Below, in pieces: positions 52,996 through 64,000 of a stretch of DNA of 64,000 nucleotides. Numbering within the stretch: the stretch's first letter is position 1; each line of letters starts with the position of its first letter. The position numbers and the translations under genes are program-made. A model generated the notes under the pieces. That model made no database searches and was not told the origin of the DNA. It was given only the letters and a program-made list of their open reading frames with translations. The DNA comes from Rhodohalobacter mucosus (lineage in GTDB: Bacteria > Bacteroidota > Rhodothermia > Balneolales > Balneolaceae). The DNA lies in contig NZ_QGGB01000010.1 of NCBI RefSeq assembly GCF_003150675.1, positions 186,001 to 250,000 of the forward strand, read 5' to 3'.

Positions 52996-54894
52996 ATGTG
53001 GCTGAATATCAAATCATTCGAAGAGTACCGCGAAATTTATAAACAGAGCGAGCAGGACAGGCTGAAATTCTGGGAGCATGAGGCCGGCACGTTTTATTGG
53101 CGAAAGAGCTGGGAAAAGGTGCATTCCGGAGGGTTTGAAAAGGGAGATATCAAGTGGTTTGAAGGCGGTAAGCTGAACATTACGGAAAATGCACTCGATC
53201 GTCATCTGAATACGATCGGCAATAAGACTGCCTTTATTTTCGAGCCAAATCACCCCGATAGTTTTCGCCGCACCATCACCTATCGTCAGCTTCATGAGGA
53301 TGTATGCCGGTTTGCGAATGTGCTTCAGGAGAAAGGAATTGAAAAAGGTGACCGTGTCTGTATCTATATGGCCATGACGCCTGAGCTGATTATATCCGCG
53401 CTGGCCTGTGCCCGAATCGGTGCCGTTCATTCGATAGTATTTGCAGGGTTTTCAGCCCAATCGCTGGCTGAACGCATCCAGGACTGTGATGCCAAAATGC
53501 TGATTACCAACGACGGACTGCGCAGAGGCGACAAGCACGTGCCCCTGAAAGACATTTCCGATGAAGCCCTGGAAAGCTGCCCTACCGTCAAAAATGTAAT
53601 TGTATGTCAGCGAACCAATCGTGACATCGACTGGAAGGAGGGCCGCGATGAGTGGTGGCACAATTTAATCAGGAATGCCTCCCGAAATCATAAGGCAGTG
53701 GAGATGGATGCTGAGGATCCGTTGTTCATTCTTTACACATCCGGCTCCACAGGCAAACCGAAGGGCGTACTGCATACATGCGGAGGCTATATGGTCTATA
53801 CCAGCTACACATTCCGCAACGTATTCCAGGTTCAGGAGGAGGATGTGTACTGGTGTACGGCGGATGCGGGCTGGATTACAGGCCACTCCTACATTATCTA
53901 CGGACCCCTTTTTAACGGGGCTACGGGCATCATTTTTGAAGGAACACCGACCTACCCCGATCCGGGCCGTCTTTGGGAAGTGGTTGAGAAGTACAAAGTG
54001 ACTCATTTTTACACTGCCCCGACCGCTATACGCGCCCTGATGAGCTACGATTTAAAATATGTTCAAAAATACGACCTGAGCTCACTCAAAGTGCTTGGAA
54101 GCGTGGGTGAACCGATTAATGAAGAGGCGTGGCACTGGTACGATGATCACGTAGGCGGGGGAACGTGTCCCATTGTGGATACATGGTGGCAGACCGAAAC
54201 GGGAGGTATCATGATATCTCCGCTCGCGGGCGTAACACCGACCAAGCCGGGATTCGCAACCCTCCCGCTGCCGGGCATTTTCCCGACTCTAATGGACGAA
54301 AACGGAAAAGAGATTGAAGGCAATGGCGTAAGCGGCAATCTTTGTATTAAGCATCCGTGGCCGGGTATCGCACGTACGGTTTGGGGTGATCACGAACGCT
54401 ATCTGAAAACCTACATGAGTGCCTATAAAGGATATTACTTCACCGGGGACGGCTGCCGCCGTGACCCTGACGGGTACTACCGCATTACCGGACGCGTGGA
54501 TGACGTGCTGAATGTGTCGGGACACAGGCTGGGAACCGCAGAGATTGAAAATGCACTGGATGAGCATCCGAATGTTGTGGAAACGGCCATTGTGGGATAT
54601 CCGCACGATATTAAGGGTCAGGGCATCTATGCGTTCATGATTTGCGAAAAAACTCCGGAAGACCCTAAAGCGTTCAAGAAAGAGCTGCACGACCTTGTTA
54701 CCAAAATTATCGGACCCATTGCAAAACCCGATAAAATCCAGATTACCCCGGGGCTGCCGAAAACTCGGTCAGGAAAAATTATGCGCCGCATCCTGAGAAA
54801 AGTTGCAGCGGATGATCTGGAGAATGTGGGTGATACGTCGACCCTGCTTGATCCCTCCGTGGTGGATGACATTTTGAAGGGAGAAGCGTATTGA
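52996..54894 (+). CDS. acs: Acetyl-CoA synthetase
   Basis: 632-aa AMP-forming acetate--CoA ligase. The adenylation core is YTSGSTGKPKGVLHTCGGYM (about 248-267), then WCTADAGWITGHSYIIYGPL, the WWQTETGG A5 motif, and GRVDDVLNVSGHRLGTAEIE. The C-terminal catalytic lysine lies in TRSGKIMRRILRK (about 596-608) and can be acetylated as a control in relatives. It converts acetate to acetyl-CoA. The stop codon merges with a heptamer array. Confidence 0.97.
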   Translation: MWLNIKSFEEYREIYKQSEQDRLKFWEHEAGTFYWRKSWEKVHSGGFEKGDIKWFEGGKLNITENALDRHLNTIGNKTAFIFEPNHPDSFRRTITYRQLHEDVCRFANVLQEKGIEKGDRVCIYMAMTPELIISALACARIGAVHSIVFAGFSAQSLAERIQDCDAKMLITNDGLRRGDKHVPLKDISDEALESCPTVKNVIVCQRTNRDIDWKEGRDEWWHNLIRNASRNHKAVEMDAEDPLFILYTSGSTGKPKGVLHTCGGYMVYTSYTFRNVFQVQEEDVYWCTADAGWITGHSYIIYGPLFNGATGIIFEGTPTYPDPGRLWEVVEKYKVTHFYTAPTAIRALMSYDLKYVQKYDLSSLKVLGSVGEPINEEAWHWYDDHVGGGTCPIVDTWWQTETGGIMISPLAGVTPTKPGFATLPLPGIFPTLMDENGKEIEGNGVSGNLCIKHPWPGIARTVWGDHERYLKTYMSAYKGYYFTGDGCRRDPDGYYRITGRVDDVLNVSGHRLGTAEIENALDEHPNVVETAIVGYPHDIKGQGIYAFMICEKTPEDPKAFKKELHDLVTKIIGPIAKPDKIQITPGLPKTRSGKIMRRILRKVAADDLENVGDTSTLLDPSVVDDILKGEAY

Positions 54895-55237
54895 TTGGCG
54901 ACTAGCGACTGGCGATTGGTGACTGGTGATTGGAAGTTTGCTGGTTGTTAGTGGTCCGTAGTTAGTTGTTTGTCGTTGGTAGATGGGAAAGGATTGGCTG
55001 TCGCAGTTGCAGTCTGTGCCAATTTTTCTGGAACAACAGCCAGTTTCTCAAATGACGGCAATGAATGACTACTTTTACGGATGAACCGCAGTGATCGCAG
55101 CGGTCAACTACGCTATCTACTGCGCTATCTACTACGCTTAAGCTTCGAAGATCAGGAAAGCTGTGCAGACCAAGGGCTTCAGGCTTTTGCCTTTTGCCTT
55201 CTGCCTTTTCCCCTTTGCCTTTTCACTTCTGCAGCGC
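54893..55237. repeat. Heptamer arrays between acs and the next gene
   Basis: Six units of the GAYTGGY type (GATTGGC, GACTAGC, GACTGGC, GATTGGT, GACTGGT, GATTGGA) at 54893-54934 begin inside the acs stop codon. A second array of GCCTTTT type, six units, is at 55182-55223. Between them is unassigned DNA with a short 12-bp repeat CGCTATCTACTR near 55110-55135. No gene is seen. Confidence 0.85.
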
Positions 55238-55606
55238 CTATGCCAGCAGATACCCAACCACCAGAATCACAAGGCTTGAAGAAAACAGGATCAGCCGGAA
55301 GCGCGTGCTGATGATAATGGGGTGAAACAACAGGCCGTAGGTAAATGGAAAGCCCTGGAGCCAGCTGTAGTAGTGATGGCGGTGAACGGCGCCCAGCGCC
55401 ATGGTTACGTGCCCGTGCAGGATGGTAAACATGAAAGGAAGCGCAAAGGTGATGGATCCTGCGAACATTGCAACTCTGTTGATACCGAGCTCATGGCAAA
55501 AAAAGTAGTATGGCCAGGAAAAAATAAGCAGCAGCGGCACCGACATCATCCAGTTGATGAAGCAGATGCGCTTGTAATTTCTTTCGCTAAGCTCGGAGGT
55601 GGACAA
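55238..55606 (-). CDS. Hypothetical small membrane protein
   Basis: 122 aa with four hydrophobic segments (about 17-35, 43-60, 77-95 and 103-121) and a short charged N-terminus. The start is uncertain: TTG at 55606, or ATG at 55549 (MMSVPLLLIF), which would lose 19 residues. I do not recognise a family. A His-rich loop HGHVTMALGAVHRHHYYSW lies between segments 2 and 3, which could bind metal or heme. It is bracketed on both sides by heptamer arrays. Confidence 0.6.
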   Translation of the reverse strand: MSTSELSERNYKRICFINWMMSVPLLLIFSWPYYFFCHELGINRVAMFAGSITFALPFMFTILHGHVTMALGAVHRHHYYSWLQGFPFTYGLLFHPIIISTRFRLILFSSSLVILVVGYLLA

Positions 55607-55624
55607 GGAGGATTTGGGATTTTT

Positions 55625-55925
55625 GATTGATGATTGATGATTTTTGATTGGGTTCAGGGTTCAGGGTTCAAGGTTCAGGGTTCAGGGTTCAGGGTTCAAG
55701 GTTCAAGGTTCAAGGTTCAAGGTTCAAGGTTCAAGGTTCAAGGTTCAGAAAAAATACTACAAAAGAGATCGATTATCGCAAACCTCTAATTTAACATACT
55801 TCTGCCATCTGACTTCTCCCTTTTCACCCATCGGCTTAGCTCAGGGCATGCTTTTGCCTTTTGCCTTTTGCCTTTTCACTCAATACTCAATACTCAATAC
55901 TCAATACTCAATACTCAATACTCAA
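55625..55925. repeat. Cluster of four heptamer arrays
   Basis: In order: GATTGAT-type (55625-55652), GGTTCAR-type (about 55652-55748, 13-14 units mixing GGTTCAG and GGTTCAA), GCCTTTT (55850-55876, three full units) and TACTCAA (55877-55925, seven units). They end 26 bp before the ald stop codon. Frames crossing them read as heptapeptide-like repeats, but no gene is present. Confidence 0.92.
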
Positions 55926-55951
55926 AAAAGAAGATACTTCAGAGATCACCA

Positions 55952-57166
55952 TCAGATCTGACTGGCAATCAGCATTTCAATATTTCTGAACGGCATTTCG
56001 AACTGTTCGGCCAGGCCTTTTTTGGTCAGATGCTTTTTATAGATATAGGCTCCATTTCGCAGGGCGGTATTTTTCCACAGGCAATCTTCGATTCCGGCGG
56101 TATCCCCCAGTTCAACCAGATAGGGCACAATTACGTTATTGAGTGCATAGGTTGCGGTACGGGCTACGTTGCTTGGGATATTCGGCACACAGTAGTGAAC
56201 CACATCGTGTTTTCTGAACACGGGGTTGGAGTGGGTGGTGGGCACGCTGGTTGAAACGCATCCACCCTGGTCGATCACCGTATCCACGATAACGCTTCCC
56301 GGCTTCATCGCTTCCACCATCGGTTCGGTTACCCAGCAGGGAGCCCGTTCGCCCTCGGTCATCGCTGCACCGATCACCACATCGGCAAATTCAAGAGCAG
56401 TTGAGAGATACTGATGGTTGGCAGTGGCTGTGATGATCCGCCTGTCGAGAGCATTTTCAAGCCGCCGCAGCAGCGTGAGGTTATTGTCCATTACAAATAC
56501 CTGGGAACCGTATCCAAGTGCAGTACGGGCTGCATATTCGCCCGTGATTCCCGCTCCAAGAATTGCAACCGTTGCCGGTGGTATCCCCGAAATCCCTCCC
56601 AGCATAATTCCCTGCCCATCGCTGCTGTTTTCCAGGTAGTGGGCCGCAATCTGCACAGCCATGGAACCGGTAATCTCATGCATCATCCGTACAATCGGAA
56701 ACTCACTGTCTTCACTTTTGATATATTCATACCCGATTGCGCATACGCCTTTATCGATCAGCGTTTTTAAAAAATCGTGCGAAGTATGCCCCAGATGAAG
56801 GGCTGACAGCAGGATCTGTCCGGGCTGCATCCATCCCAGTTCGGTTTTTGTGGGGGGAGCCACTTTTACAATCATTTCCGATTTGCTGAACAGTTCTTCA
56901 GCACTGTACGCGATTTCCGCACCGGCTTCAGCATACTCACTATCGGAGAAGTGGGCGTCTATTCCCGCATTTTTTTCCACAATCACCTCATGGCCATTTG
57001 CTGCCAGAATGGAGACACCACCGGGCGTGAGCGAGATTCTGCGCTCATCATTCGAGGTTTCCTTAGGCAAACCAATTTTTATAGAACGGGCAGAACGTGT
57101 TTTCATCAGGCTCTTCTCAAGCGTTTTGATGCCAATCTGTTCTGTATCAAATGGATTCAGTTCCAT
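55952..57166 (-). CDS. ald: Alanine dehydrogenase
   Basis: 404-aa NAD-dependent alanine dehydrogenase, which interconverts alanine and pyruvate plus ammonia. The start ATG at 57166 gives 404 aa; the in-frame ATG at 57106 (MKTRSARSIKIGLPKE) gives a more usual N-terminus. The substrate region IGLPKETSNDERRISLTP, the catalytic His in ALHLGHTSHD, the NAD fold VAILGAGITGEYAARTALGYG and VDTVIDQGG are present. It is transcribed toward the heptamer cluster. Confidence 0.93.
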   Translation of the reverse strand: MELNPFDTEQIGIKTLEKSLMKTRSARSIKIGLPKETSNDERRISLTPGGVSILAANGHEVIVEKNAGIDAHFSDSEYAEAGAEIAYSAEELFSKSEMIVKVAPPTKTELGWMQPGQILLSALHLGHTSHDFLKTLIDKGVCAIGYEYIKSEDSEFPIVRMMHEITGSMAVQIAAHYLENSSDGQGIMLGGISGIPPATVAILGAGITGEYAARTALGYGSQVFVMDNNLTLLRRLENALDRRIITATANHQYLSTALEFADVVIGAAMTEGERAPCWVTEPMVEAMKPGSVIVDTVIDQGGCVSTSVPTTHSNPVFRKHDVVHYCVPNIPSNVARTATYALNNVIVPYLVELGDTAGIEDCLWKNTALRNGAYIYKKHLTKKGLAEQFEMPFRNIEMLIASQI

Positions 57167-57346
57167 ATCAAATCAATGTGGATCAGTGGTAATTTATTGG
57201 AGACGAACAATCCGCTGCCAAAACAGCCCCGCGGGATTCAATAAAATTCTGTGTATGTTTTCAGGGGCTTACAACAGCAAACAGCATTTTTGATGCTTAA
57301 ATCTAATCAAATCCTGACAGAACTCTATCCATAAATTGCCATTCAA

Positions 57347-58129
57347 ATGACATCGAGGCCCAAAACAAAAAAGAGCCTGGGGCAGCATTTTCTCAGAGAC
57401 GGTAACATGATTCAAAAAATCGTGCATGCCATTTCTGCAGACCGCACCGACCGCATTGTTGAAATTGGCCCCGGCGACGGCGCCCTTACCGGAGAACTGC
57501 TGAATGCTTACAGTGATGTGATTGCCATTGAAATTGATCAGAGGATGGCGGAACACCTTCGTGAGCTCTATCCGCGGCTGGAGCTCATCGAGGAGGATAT
57601 ATTGAAGTGCGACTGGAGCAGGTTTCTGAATACCGAAAAACCTGTTCACGTGATCGGAAATTTGCCTTACTATATTACGAGTCAGATCCTTTTTGCCATT
57701 TTCGATCACCGCGAAAACCTCACGTCTGCACTGCTTATGATGCAGAAAGAGGTGGCTCAGCGTATCGTGGCCGAACCTCATTCAAAGGAGTACGGTATCC
57801 TGAGTGTACAGTCGCAGCTTATGAGTACTCCAGAAATTCTATTTGACGTGCCTCCTTCCGTCTTTTCGCCGCCCCCGAAAGTGGACAGCAGCGTGATACG
57901 ATTTATCTTCGACAAGGGGAAACTGGCGTGCAGTGACAAGCACCTTAAAACGGTAGTGCGCATGGCTTTTAATCAGAGGCGAAAAAAACTGAGCAACGCA
58001 CTGAAGCGGCTGAATACTGACCTTCCCGCCAAAGAGTTCGACTTTTCACTCCGGGCAGAAGCCCTGTCGCCGGTGATGTATGAAAAACTGACAGCACGGC
58101 TTGAACAACTTGGCACATTTGACGGGTAA
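57347..58129 (+). CDS. rsmA: 16S rRNA dimethyladenosine transferase
   Basis: 260-aa KsgA/RsmA, which dimethylates two adjacent adenines near the 3' end of 16S rRNA. SAM motif I is IVEIGPGDGALTGELL (about 37-52); the N6-adenine catalytic NLPYYITSQ is at 104-112. The lead KTKKSLGQHFLRDGNMI is the family's opening. Complete. Confidence 0.96.
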   Translation: MTSRPKTKKSLGQHFLRDGNMIQKIVHAISADRTDRIVEIGPGDGALTGELLNAYSDVIAIEIDQRMAEHLRELYPRLELIEEDILKCDWSRFLNTEKPVHVIGNLPYYITSQILFAIFDHRENLTSALLMMQKEVAQRIVAEPHSKEYGILSVQSQLMSTPEILFDVPPSVFSPPPKVDSSVIRFIFDKGKLACSDKHLKTVVRMAFNQRRKKLSNALKRLNTDLPAKEFDFSLRAEALSPVMYEKLTARLEQLGTFDG

Positions 58130-58305
58130 AAGCCCTGCTTTGCAAACCATTCCAAACAATACGGCCATTCTTAAGGAATGTTTTGGCAATGATTGAAATT
58201 TGGTACGGAAGTTGCTATTGGTACTAACAGAAAACGTCGTCCGACTGCGGGCGTACATGAATTTTTAAACAGCAAACAAAAACCTAACAGATAAGGAGTC
58301 ATTCT

Positions 58306-58593
58306 ATGGCTAGCATTAAACCTTTAAGCGATCGTGTCCTGGTACGGCCGGTTGAAGCTGAAGAAAAAACAAGTTCAGGTATCATTATTCCTGATACAGC
58401 AAAAGAGAAACCACAGCGCGGTACTGTTGTTGAAGCAGGCCCCGGCAAAGTGGAAAACGGGACTAAAATTGATATGTCCGTTAAAAAAGGTGATGAAATC
58501 CTTTACGGTAAATACTCCGGAACTGAAGTTACTCTCGATGGCGAGGAGTATTTGATTATGAGAGAATCCGACATCCTCGGAATCGTATCATAA
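58306..58593 (+). CDS. groES: Co-chaperonin GroES
   Basis: 95-aa GroES. The mobile loop is [19 protein letters not shown] (18-36) and the core [14 protein letters not shown] is intact. The ATG has AAGGAG 8 bases upstream. It caps GroEL, encoded 68 bp downstream, in one operon. No CIRCE element is seen upstream, so HrcA control is not supported. Confidence 0.97.
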   Translation: MASIKPLSDRVLVRPVEAEEKTSSGIIIPDTAKEKPQRGTVVEAGPGKVENGTKIDMSVKKGDEILYGKYSGTEVTLDGEEYLIMRESDILGIVS

Positions 58594-58646
58594 TTTTTAC
58601 TGCACTTCTGAAAGTTTTGAATACGACCATTTTAAATACTAACTAA

Positions 58647-60326
<1,680 letters not shown>

Positions 60327-60361
60327 GATTGCCCGATTGCTGAACATTCAGTACAATTTAG

Positions 60362-60398
60362 AAGCCTCGTTTCCTGAAAAGGGAACGGGGCTTTTTTA
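60362..60398 (+). terminator. Rho-independent terminator after groEL
   Basis: AAGCCTCGTTTCC (60362-60374) pairs with GGGAACGGGGCTT with two wobble or mismatched pairs, followed by a T run to 60397. Confidence 0.9.
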
Positions 60399-60415
60399 TT
60401 AAACAGAGAAACGGA

Positions 60416-61250
60416 TGAACGGAGAGAGTTGAGTAAACCGACGAACAGATGAACCGATAAATGTCCAACCGAGAAAGGGGGGTAAACCGAAGAACAGTAG
60501 AACCGACGAATGTCCAACCGAGAAAGTGTTTACTAATCCGGGATTCTCTGCCAATCCCAAATCCCTACTTTTTCGGTTTCTCGGTTGATCGGTTGTTCTG
60601 TTTTTCTGTTTCTGTCTTTCGTCCATTCCGCTCTGCAGTTTGAATGCTTTTGACAAAAATTGCGATTAACTCACTGCATTCTTCAATTCCTTCACTTGTA
60701 CTTTCTGGATTAAGACATAGATTGGCTTTTGCAGACATTTTTAAATTACCCCTCGTTTCCCTGAGTTCTTTGAGTATGAGCTTCATTTTGTGGATGAAAT
60801 CCTTTCTTGACTCAGCAGCCTGAGCTTCGCCGTAGTGAATACCAGGTGATGTGCCTGATCGAACCAATTGGCTCGACAGATGACGGCTTGCTTCTCTCCG
60901 CTTGTCAATTGACTCTGACAGTTTAATCATATGCACTCCGAAATCGATCAATCGATCCTCCAGATCAAACTTGCTATTCTTCATCCAAGCCTCTCTTCGT
61001 AATTCATTTATTATATCTATTTGTATGAACCGAAATACCAGAATGCCTTACAGATCTTTTTAAACAGATAAACCGACGAACAGATGAACCGAGAAATGTC
61101 CAACCGAGAAAGGGCGGTAAACCGACGAACAGATGAACCGATAAATGTCCAACCGAGAAAGTGTTTACTAATCCGGGATTCTCTGCCAATCCCAAATCCC
61201 TACTTTTTCGGTTTCTCTGTTGATCGGTTGTTCTGTTTCTCTTGTTTCTC
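60416..61250. repeat. Octamer-repeat elements on both sides of the second four-helix-bundle gene
   Basis: Each element, about 60434-60612 and 61066-61245, has forward octamers (TAAACCGA, CGAACAGA, TGAACCGA ...), a shared middle GTGTTTACTAATCCGGGATT...AATCCCTAC, and reverse octamers (TTTCGGTT, TCTCGGTT, GATCGGTT, GTTCTGTT). The two copies are direct repeats, nearly identical over about 120 bp. The right end runs into a nine-base TTTCTCTTG series (61240-61265). Confidence 0.87.
60565..60984 (-). CDS. Four-helix-bundle protein (S23/IVS-encoded protein family), second copy
   Basis: 139 aa from ATG 60984: MKNSKFDLEDRLIDFGVHMI, then LSSQLVRSGTSPGIHYGEAQAAESRKDFIHKMKLILKELRETRGNLKM, the same family as the gene at 31597. 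The last 19 residues (GRKTETEKQNNRSTEKPKK) are encoded by the octamer repeat itself and are hydrophilic and atypical, so the 3' end seems to have been replaced or extended by repeat DNA. A matching tail without a gene body occurs in the right element (61200). Confidence 0.85.
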   Translation of the reverse strand: MKNSKFDLEDRLIDFGVHMIKLSESIDKRREASRHLSSQLVRSGTSPGIHYGEAQAAESRKDFIHKMKLILKELRETRGNLKMSAKANLCLNPESTSEGIEECSELIAIFVKSIQTAERNGRKTETEKQNNRSTEKPKK

Positions 61251-61340
61251 TTGTTTCTCTTGTTCCTTTACAATTCCATGTCGAAATTTTCGTATTTTCC
61301 GCACTGAAAAAATGACAATTCGCATCAAAAAACCGCTACC

Positions 61341-62531
<1,191 letters not shown>

Positions 62532-62548
62532 AAGCTATGCTATGGAGT

Positions 62549-62583
62549 TCCCCGCCTGGGTAAGGAGGGGACAGGGGTGGTAG
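62549..62583. repeat. Palindromic repeat on the left of the DUF559 gene (inverted)
   Basis: CCCCGCCTGGGTAAGGAGGGG followed by ACAGGGGTGGTAG. On the other strand this reads ACCACCCCTGTCCCCTCCTTA, an inverted copy of the repeat on the right side at 63019. Confidence 0.8.
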
Positions 62584-62625
62584 CTGTCAGGAATCGACAC
62601 CCATAAACAACTGATTCAAAGTTTG

Positions 62626-63018
62626 ATGTTGAATCCAAAAAAAACAAAAAATCAAAGCAAGTACCTTCGAAATAATATGACCCGATGGGAAATCAGGTTA
62701 TGGGAAGATTTGAAGTGCAAAAAGATGTTTGGTTTTAAAGTTCGACGACAGCATGGAATCGAGAATTTTATTCTAGATTTTTATTGTCCCAAACTCAAAT
62801 TGGCAATTGAAATCGATGGTGACGTGCATAGTTTTCCCGATAAAATGAAAGCAGATATTTTAAAGGAGAAGGCATTGAAAGAATTTGAAATTCATTTAGT
62901 TCGCCTATCCAATACTGACATTGATGAGGACTATGAGAGCGTGGTCACCCATCTTGAGGATGTTTTTAAAGATCGGGCTCTTTCAATGAAGATCGATTAT
63001 GAATTAAAACCTGACTGA
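62626..63018 (+). CDS. DUF559 domain protein, Vsr-like endonuclease fold
   Basis: 130 aa from ATG 62626. The core TRWEIRLWEDLKCKKMFGFKVRRQ, then FILDFYCPKLKLAIEIDGDVH, is the DUF559 signature. D and E-x-D residues (LDFYCP, EIDGD) are arranged as in a PD-(D/E)xK nuclease. Codon use is more AT-rich (many AAA and TTT) than kbl and tdh. It is flanked by inverted palindromic repeats and separates two genes that normally form an operon, so it looks inserted. Confidence 0.9.
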   Translation: MLNPKKTKNQSKYLRNNMTRWEIRLWEDLKCKKMFGFKVRRQHGIENFILDFYCPKLKLAIEIDGDVHSFPDKMKADILKEKALKEFEIHLVRLSNTDIDEDYESVVTHLEDVFKDRALSMKIDYELKPD

Positions 63019-63053
63019 ACCACCCCTTAATCCCCTCCTTGAGAAGGAGGGGA
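63019..63053. repeat. Palindromic repeat on the right of the DUF559 gene
   Basis: ACCACCCCTTAATCCCCTCC, then TTGAGAAGGAGGGGAC. Arms CCCCTCCTT (63032-63040) and AAGGAGGGG (63044-63052) surround GAG. The same unit is at 25455-25487. Confidence 0.9.
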
Positions 63054-63098
63054 CATATCGTGCAAACATTTTCCACAATTGAATAGGTTTAACAACAT

Positions 63099-64000
63099 AT
63101 GGCAAAAATACTGATCACCGGCGCCTGCGGGCAGCTGGGGAGTGAACTGACGGCAGAACTCCGGCGAAAGCATGGTGCAGAAAATGTGGTGGCCTCCGAC
63201 ATTCGTGAACCGAACCCGCAGCTTGGGGAGGGTCCGTTTGAGAATCTGGATGTGATGGATAAAGCAGCGCTGGAAAGCGTGATCGACCGTCACCAGGTCA
63301 ATGTAATCTATCACCTGGCCGCGCTTCTTTCTGCCAATGCAGAGAAAAATCTGGACCTCGCCTGGAAACTGAACATGGATGGCCTGCTAAATGTGCTGAA
63401 GCTGGCCCGCGACAAGAACGTGGAACGCGTATTCTGGCCCAGCTCCATCGCTGTATTCGGTCCGGACGCCCGGAAAGAGGGCACTCCGCAAAACAGCCCC
63501 ACCAATCCGGCAACCGTTTACGGTATCACCAAAGTGGCAGGTGAACAGTGGTGCTCCTACTTTTACAACAAATTCGGCGTGGACGTGCGCAGTCTCCGCT
63601 ATCCGGGCCTTATCGGATATAAGTCTCTTCCGGGAGGCGGAACCACCGATTACGCAGTGGATATCTACCACAAAGCGCTGGCGGGCGAGCCTTTCTCCTG
63701 TTTTCTGGAGCGCGACAGCGCACTGCCGATGATGTATATGTCAGACGCCGTAAAAGCCACCATCGATCTGATGGAGGCTCCGGAAGAGCACATACACGTA
63801 CGAACCAGCTACAATGTAGCGGCCATCAGCTTTACGCCAGCCGATATTGCGGAATCCATCAAAAAAGTACTTCCCCATTTTGAAATCCGGTATGAGCCCG
63901 ACTACAGGCAGCAGATTGCGGCCTCCTGGCCCGACAGCATTGACGACTCGGCAGCCCGCTCCGACTGGGGATGGTCGCATCGCTTCAGCCTGGACGCCAT
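63099..64000 (+). CDS. tdh: L-threonine 3-dehydrogenase, SDR/epimerase type (incomplete)
   Basis: ATG 63099 opens an uninterrupted frame through the right edge (300 codons seen). The N-terminus AKILITGACGQLGSELTAEL is a NAD-binding Rossmann start. Then come VNVIYHLAALLSANAEKN, the catalytic VFWPSSIAVFGP, YGITKVAGEQW with Tyr and Lys of the YxxxK pair, and LRYPGLIGY. It is the epimerase-like TDH family found with kbl, and makes 2-amino-3-ketobutyrate from threonine. The gene is cut by the window; the usual length is about 315-320 aa. Confidence 0.92.
   Translation, partial: MAKILITGACGQLGSELTAELRRKHGAENVVASDIREPNPQLGEGPFENLDVMDKAALESVIDRHQVNVIYHLAALLSANAEKNLDLAWKLNMDGLLNVLKLARDKNVERVFWPSSIAVFGPDARKEGTPQNSPTNPATVYGITKVAGEQWCSYFYNKFGVDVRSLRYPGLIGYKSLPGGGTTDYAVDIYHKALAGEPFSCFLERDSALPMMYMSDAVKATIDLMEAPEEHIHVRTSYNVAAISFTPADIAESIKKVLPHFEIRYEPDYRQQIAASWPDSIDDSAARSDWGWSHRFSLDA

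Noticed and set aside
55644-55961. 105-codon frame through the GGTTCAR and TACTCAA arrays
   Set aside because: Repeat-derived peptide, no start signal, and it runs into the ald 3' end.
58130-58305. HrcA/CIRCE element upstream of groES
   Set aside because: No TTAGCACTC-N9-GAGTGCTAA is present in the interval.

Overview
The window looks like a chromosomal segment of a member of the Bacteroidota/Rhodothermota/Balneolota group, most probably a Balneolaceae-type marine or halophilic bacterium. This is an inference from gene content. It rests on DUF2851, DUF3078, 6-bladed beta-propeller lipoproteins, NVEALA-like peptides, a FlgD-like C-terminal sorting-type domain, a UMF1-type MFS protein, a K+-dependent membrane pyrophosphatase, several starts without a Shine-Dalgarno sequence, and a TTG...TAnnTTTG promoter in front of tRNA-Gln. 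Most of the window is ordinary housekeeping DNA, interrupted by several accessory patches.

Layout. 0-9 kb: AsmA-like fragment, gltX, small conserved proteins, a lamin-tail-domain secreted protein, and a PRTase/DUF3078/PLP-decarboxylase operon. 9-19.9 kb: DUF2851, tRNA-Gln, prs-rplY-pth, hppA, pyrF-rnhA, an MFS transporter and a histone H1-like small protein. 19.9-20.9 kb: about 1 kb of three tandem composite repeats. 21-23.4 kb: two PH-domain membrane proteins and a stand-alone response regulator. 23.5-27.5 kb: an accessory patch with two beta-propeller lipoproteins, a thioredoxin-like lipoprotein and a six-cysteine NVEALA-like peptide; its right half is bracketed by two divergent copies of the gcvP 3' end. 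27.5-41.3 kb: gcvP, ZIP transporter, a four-helix-bundle gene inside inverted repeats, DUF2459, hydroxyacid dehydrogenase, a umuDC pair whose UmuD lacks the Ser/Lys dyad, S9 peptidase, YtoQ, DinB, ArsR and a GH3 lipoprotein.

41.6-47.4 kb: an ECF sigma factor, a membrane-anchored TPR protein with an anti-sigma-like topology, three tandem small lipoproteins (two identical) and a 1054-aa exported TPR-CHAT protease-like protein. I regard this as the best candidate for an undescribed signalling system. 48.0-52.6 kb: pdeM and the ligase-associated Lhr-like helicase, the latter carrying an exact-looking in-frame 1332-bp tandem duplication, with an 18-unit heptamer repeat just upstream of its start. 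53-64 kb: acs, ald, rsmA, groES-groEL, a second four-helix-bundle gene between octamer-repeat elements, and a kbl-tdh threonine catabolic pair split by a DUF559 nuclease gene that has its own flanking palindromes.

A recurring theme is short tandem repeats of 7 bp (and 8 bp) in intergenic DNA: GATGGAC, GAYTGGY, GCCTTTT, GGTTCAR and TACTCAA at 20, 52.7, 54.9, 55.2, 55.6 and 55.9 kb, and AACCGAnn near 60.5 and 61.1 kb. Metabolically, kbl-tdh (threonine to glycine and acetyl-CoA), gcvP (glycine cleavage), ald (alanine to pyruvate) and acs (acetate to acetyl-CoA) fit an amino-acid-using heterotroph. All coordinates, start choices and motifs were read from the sequence; family names come from recognition without a database search.
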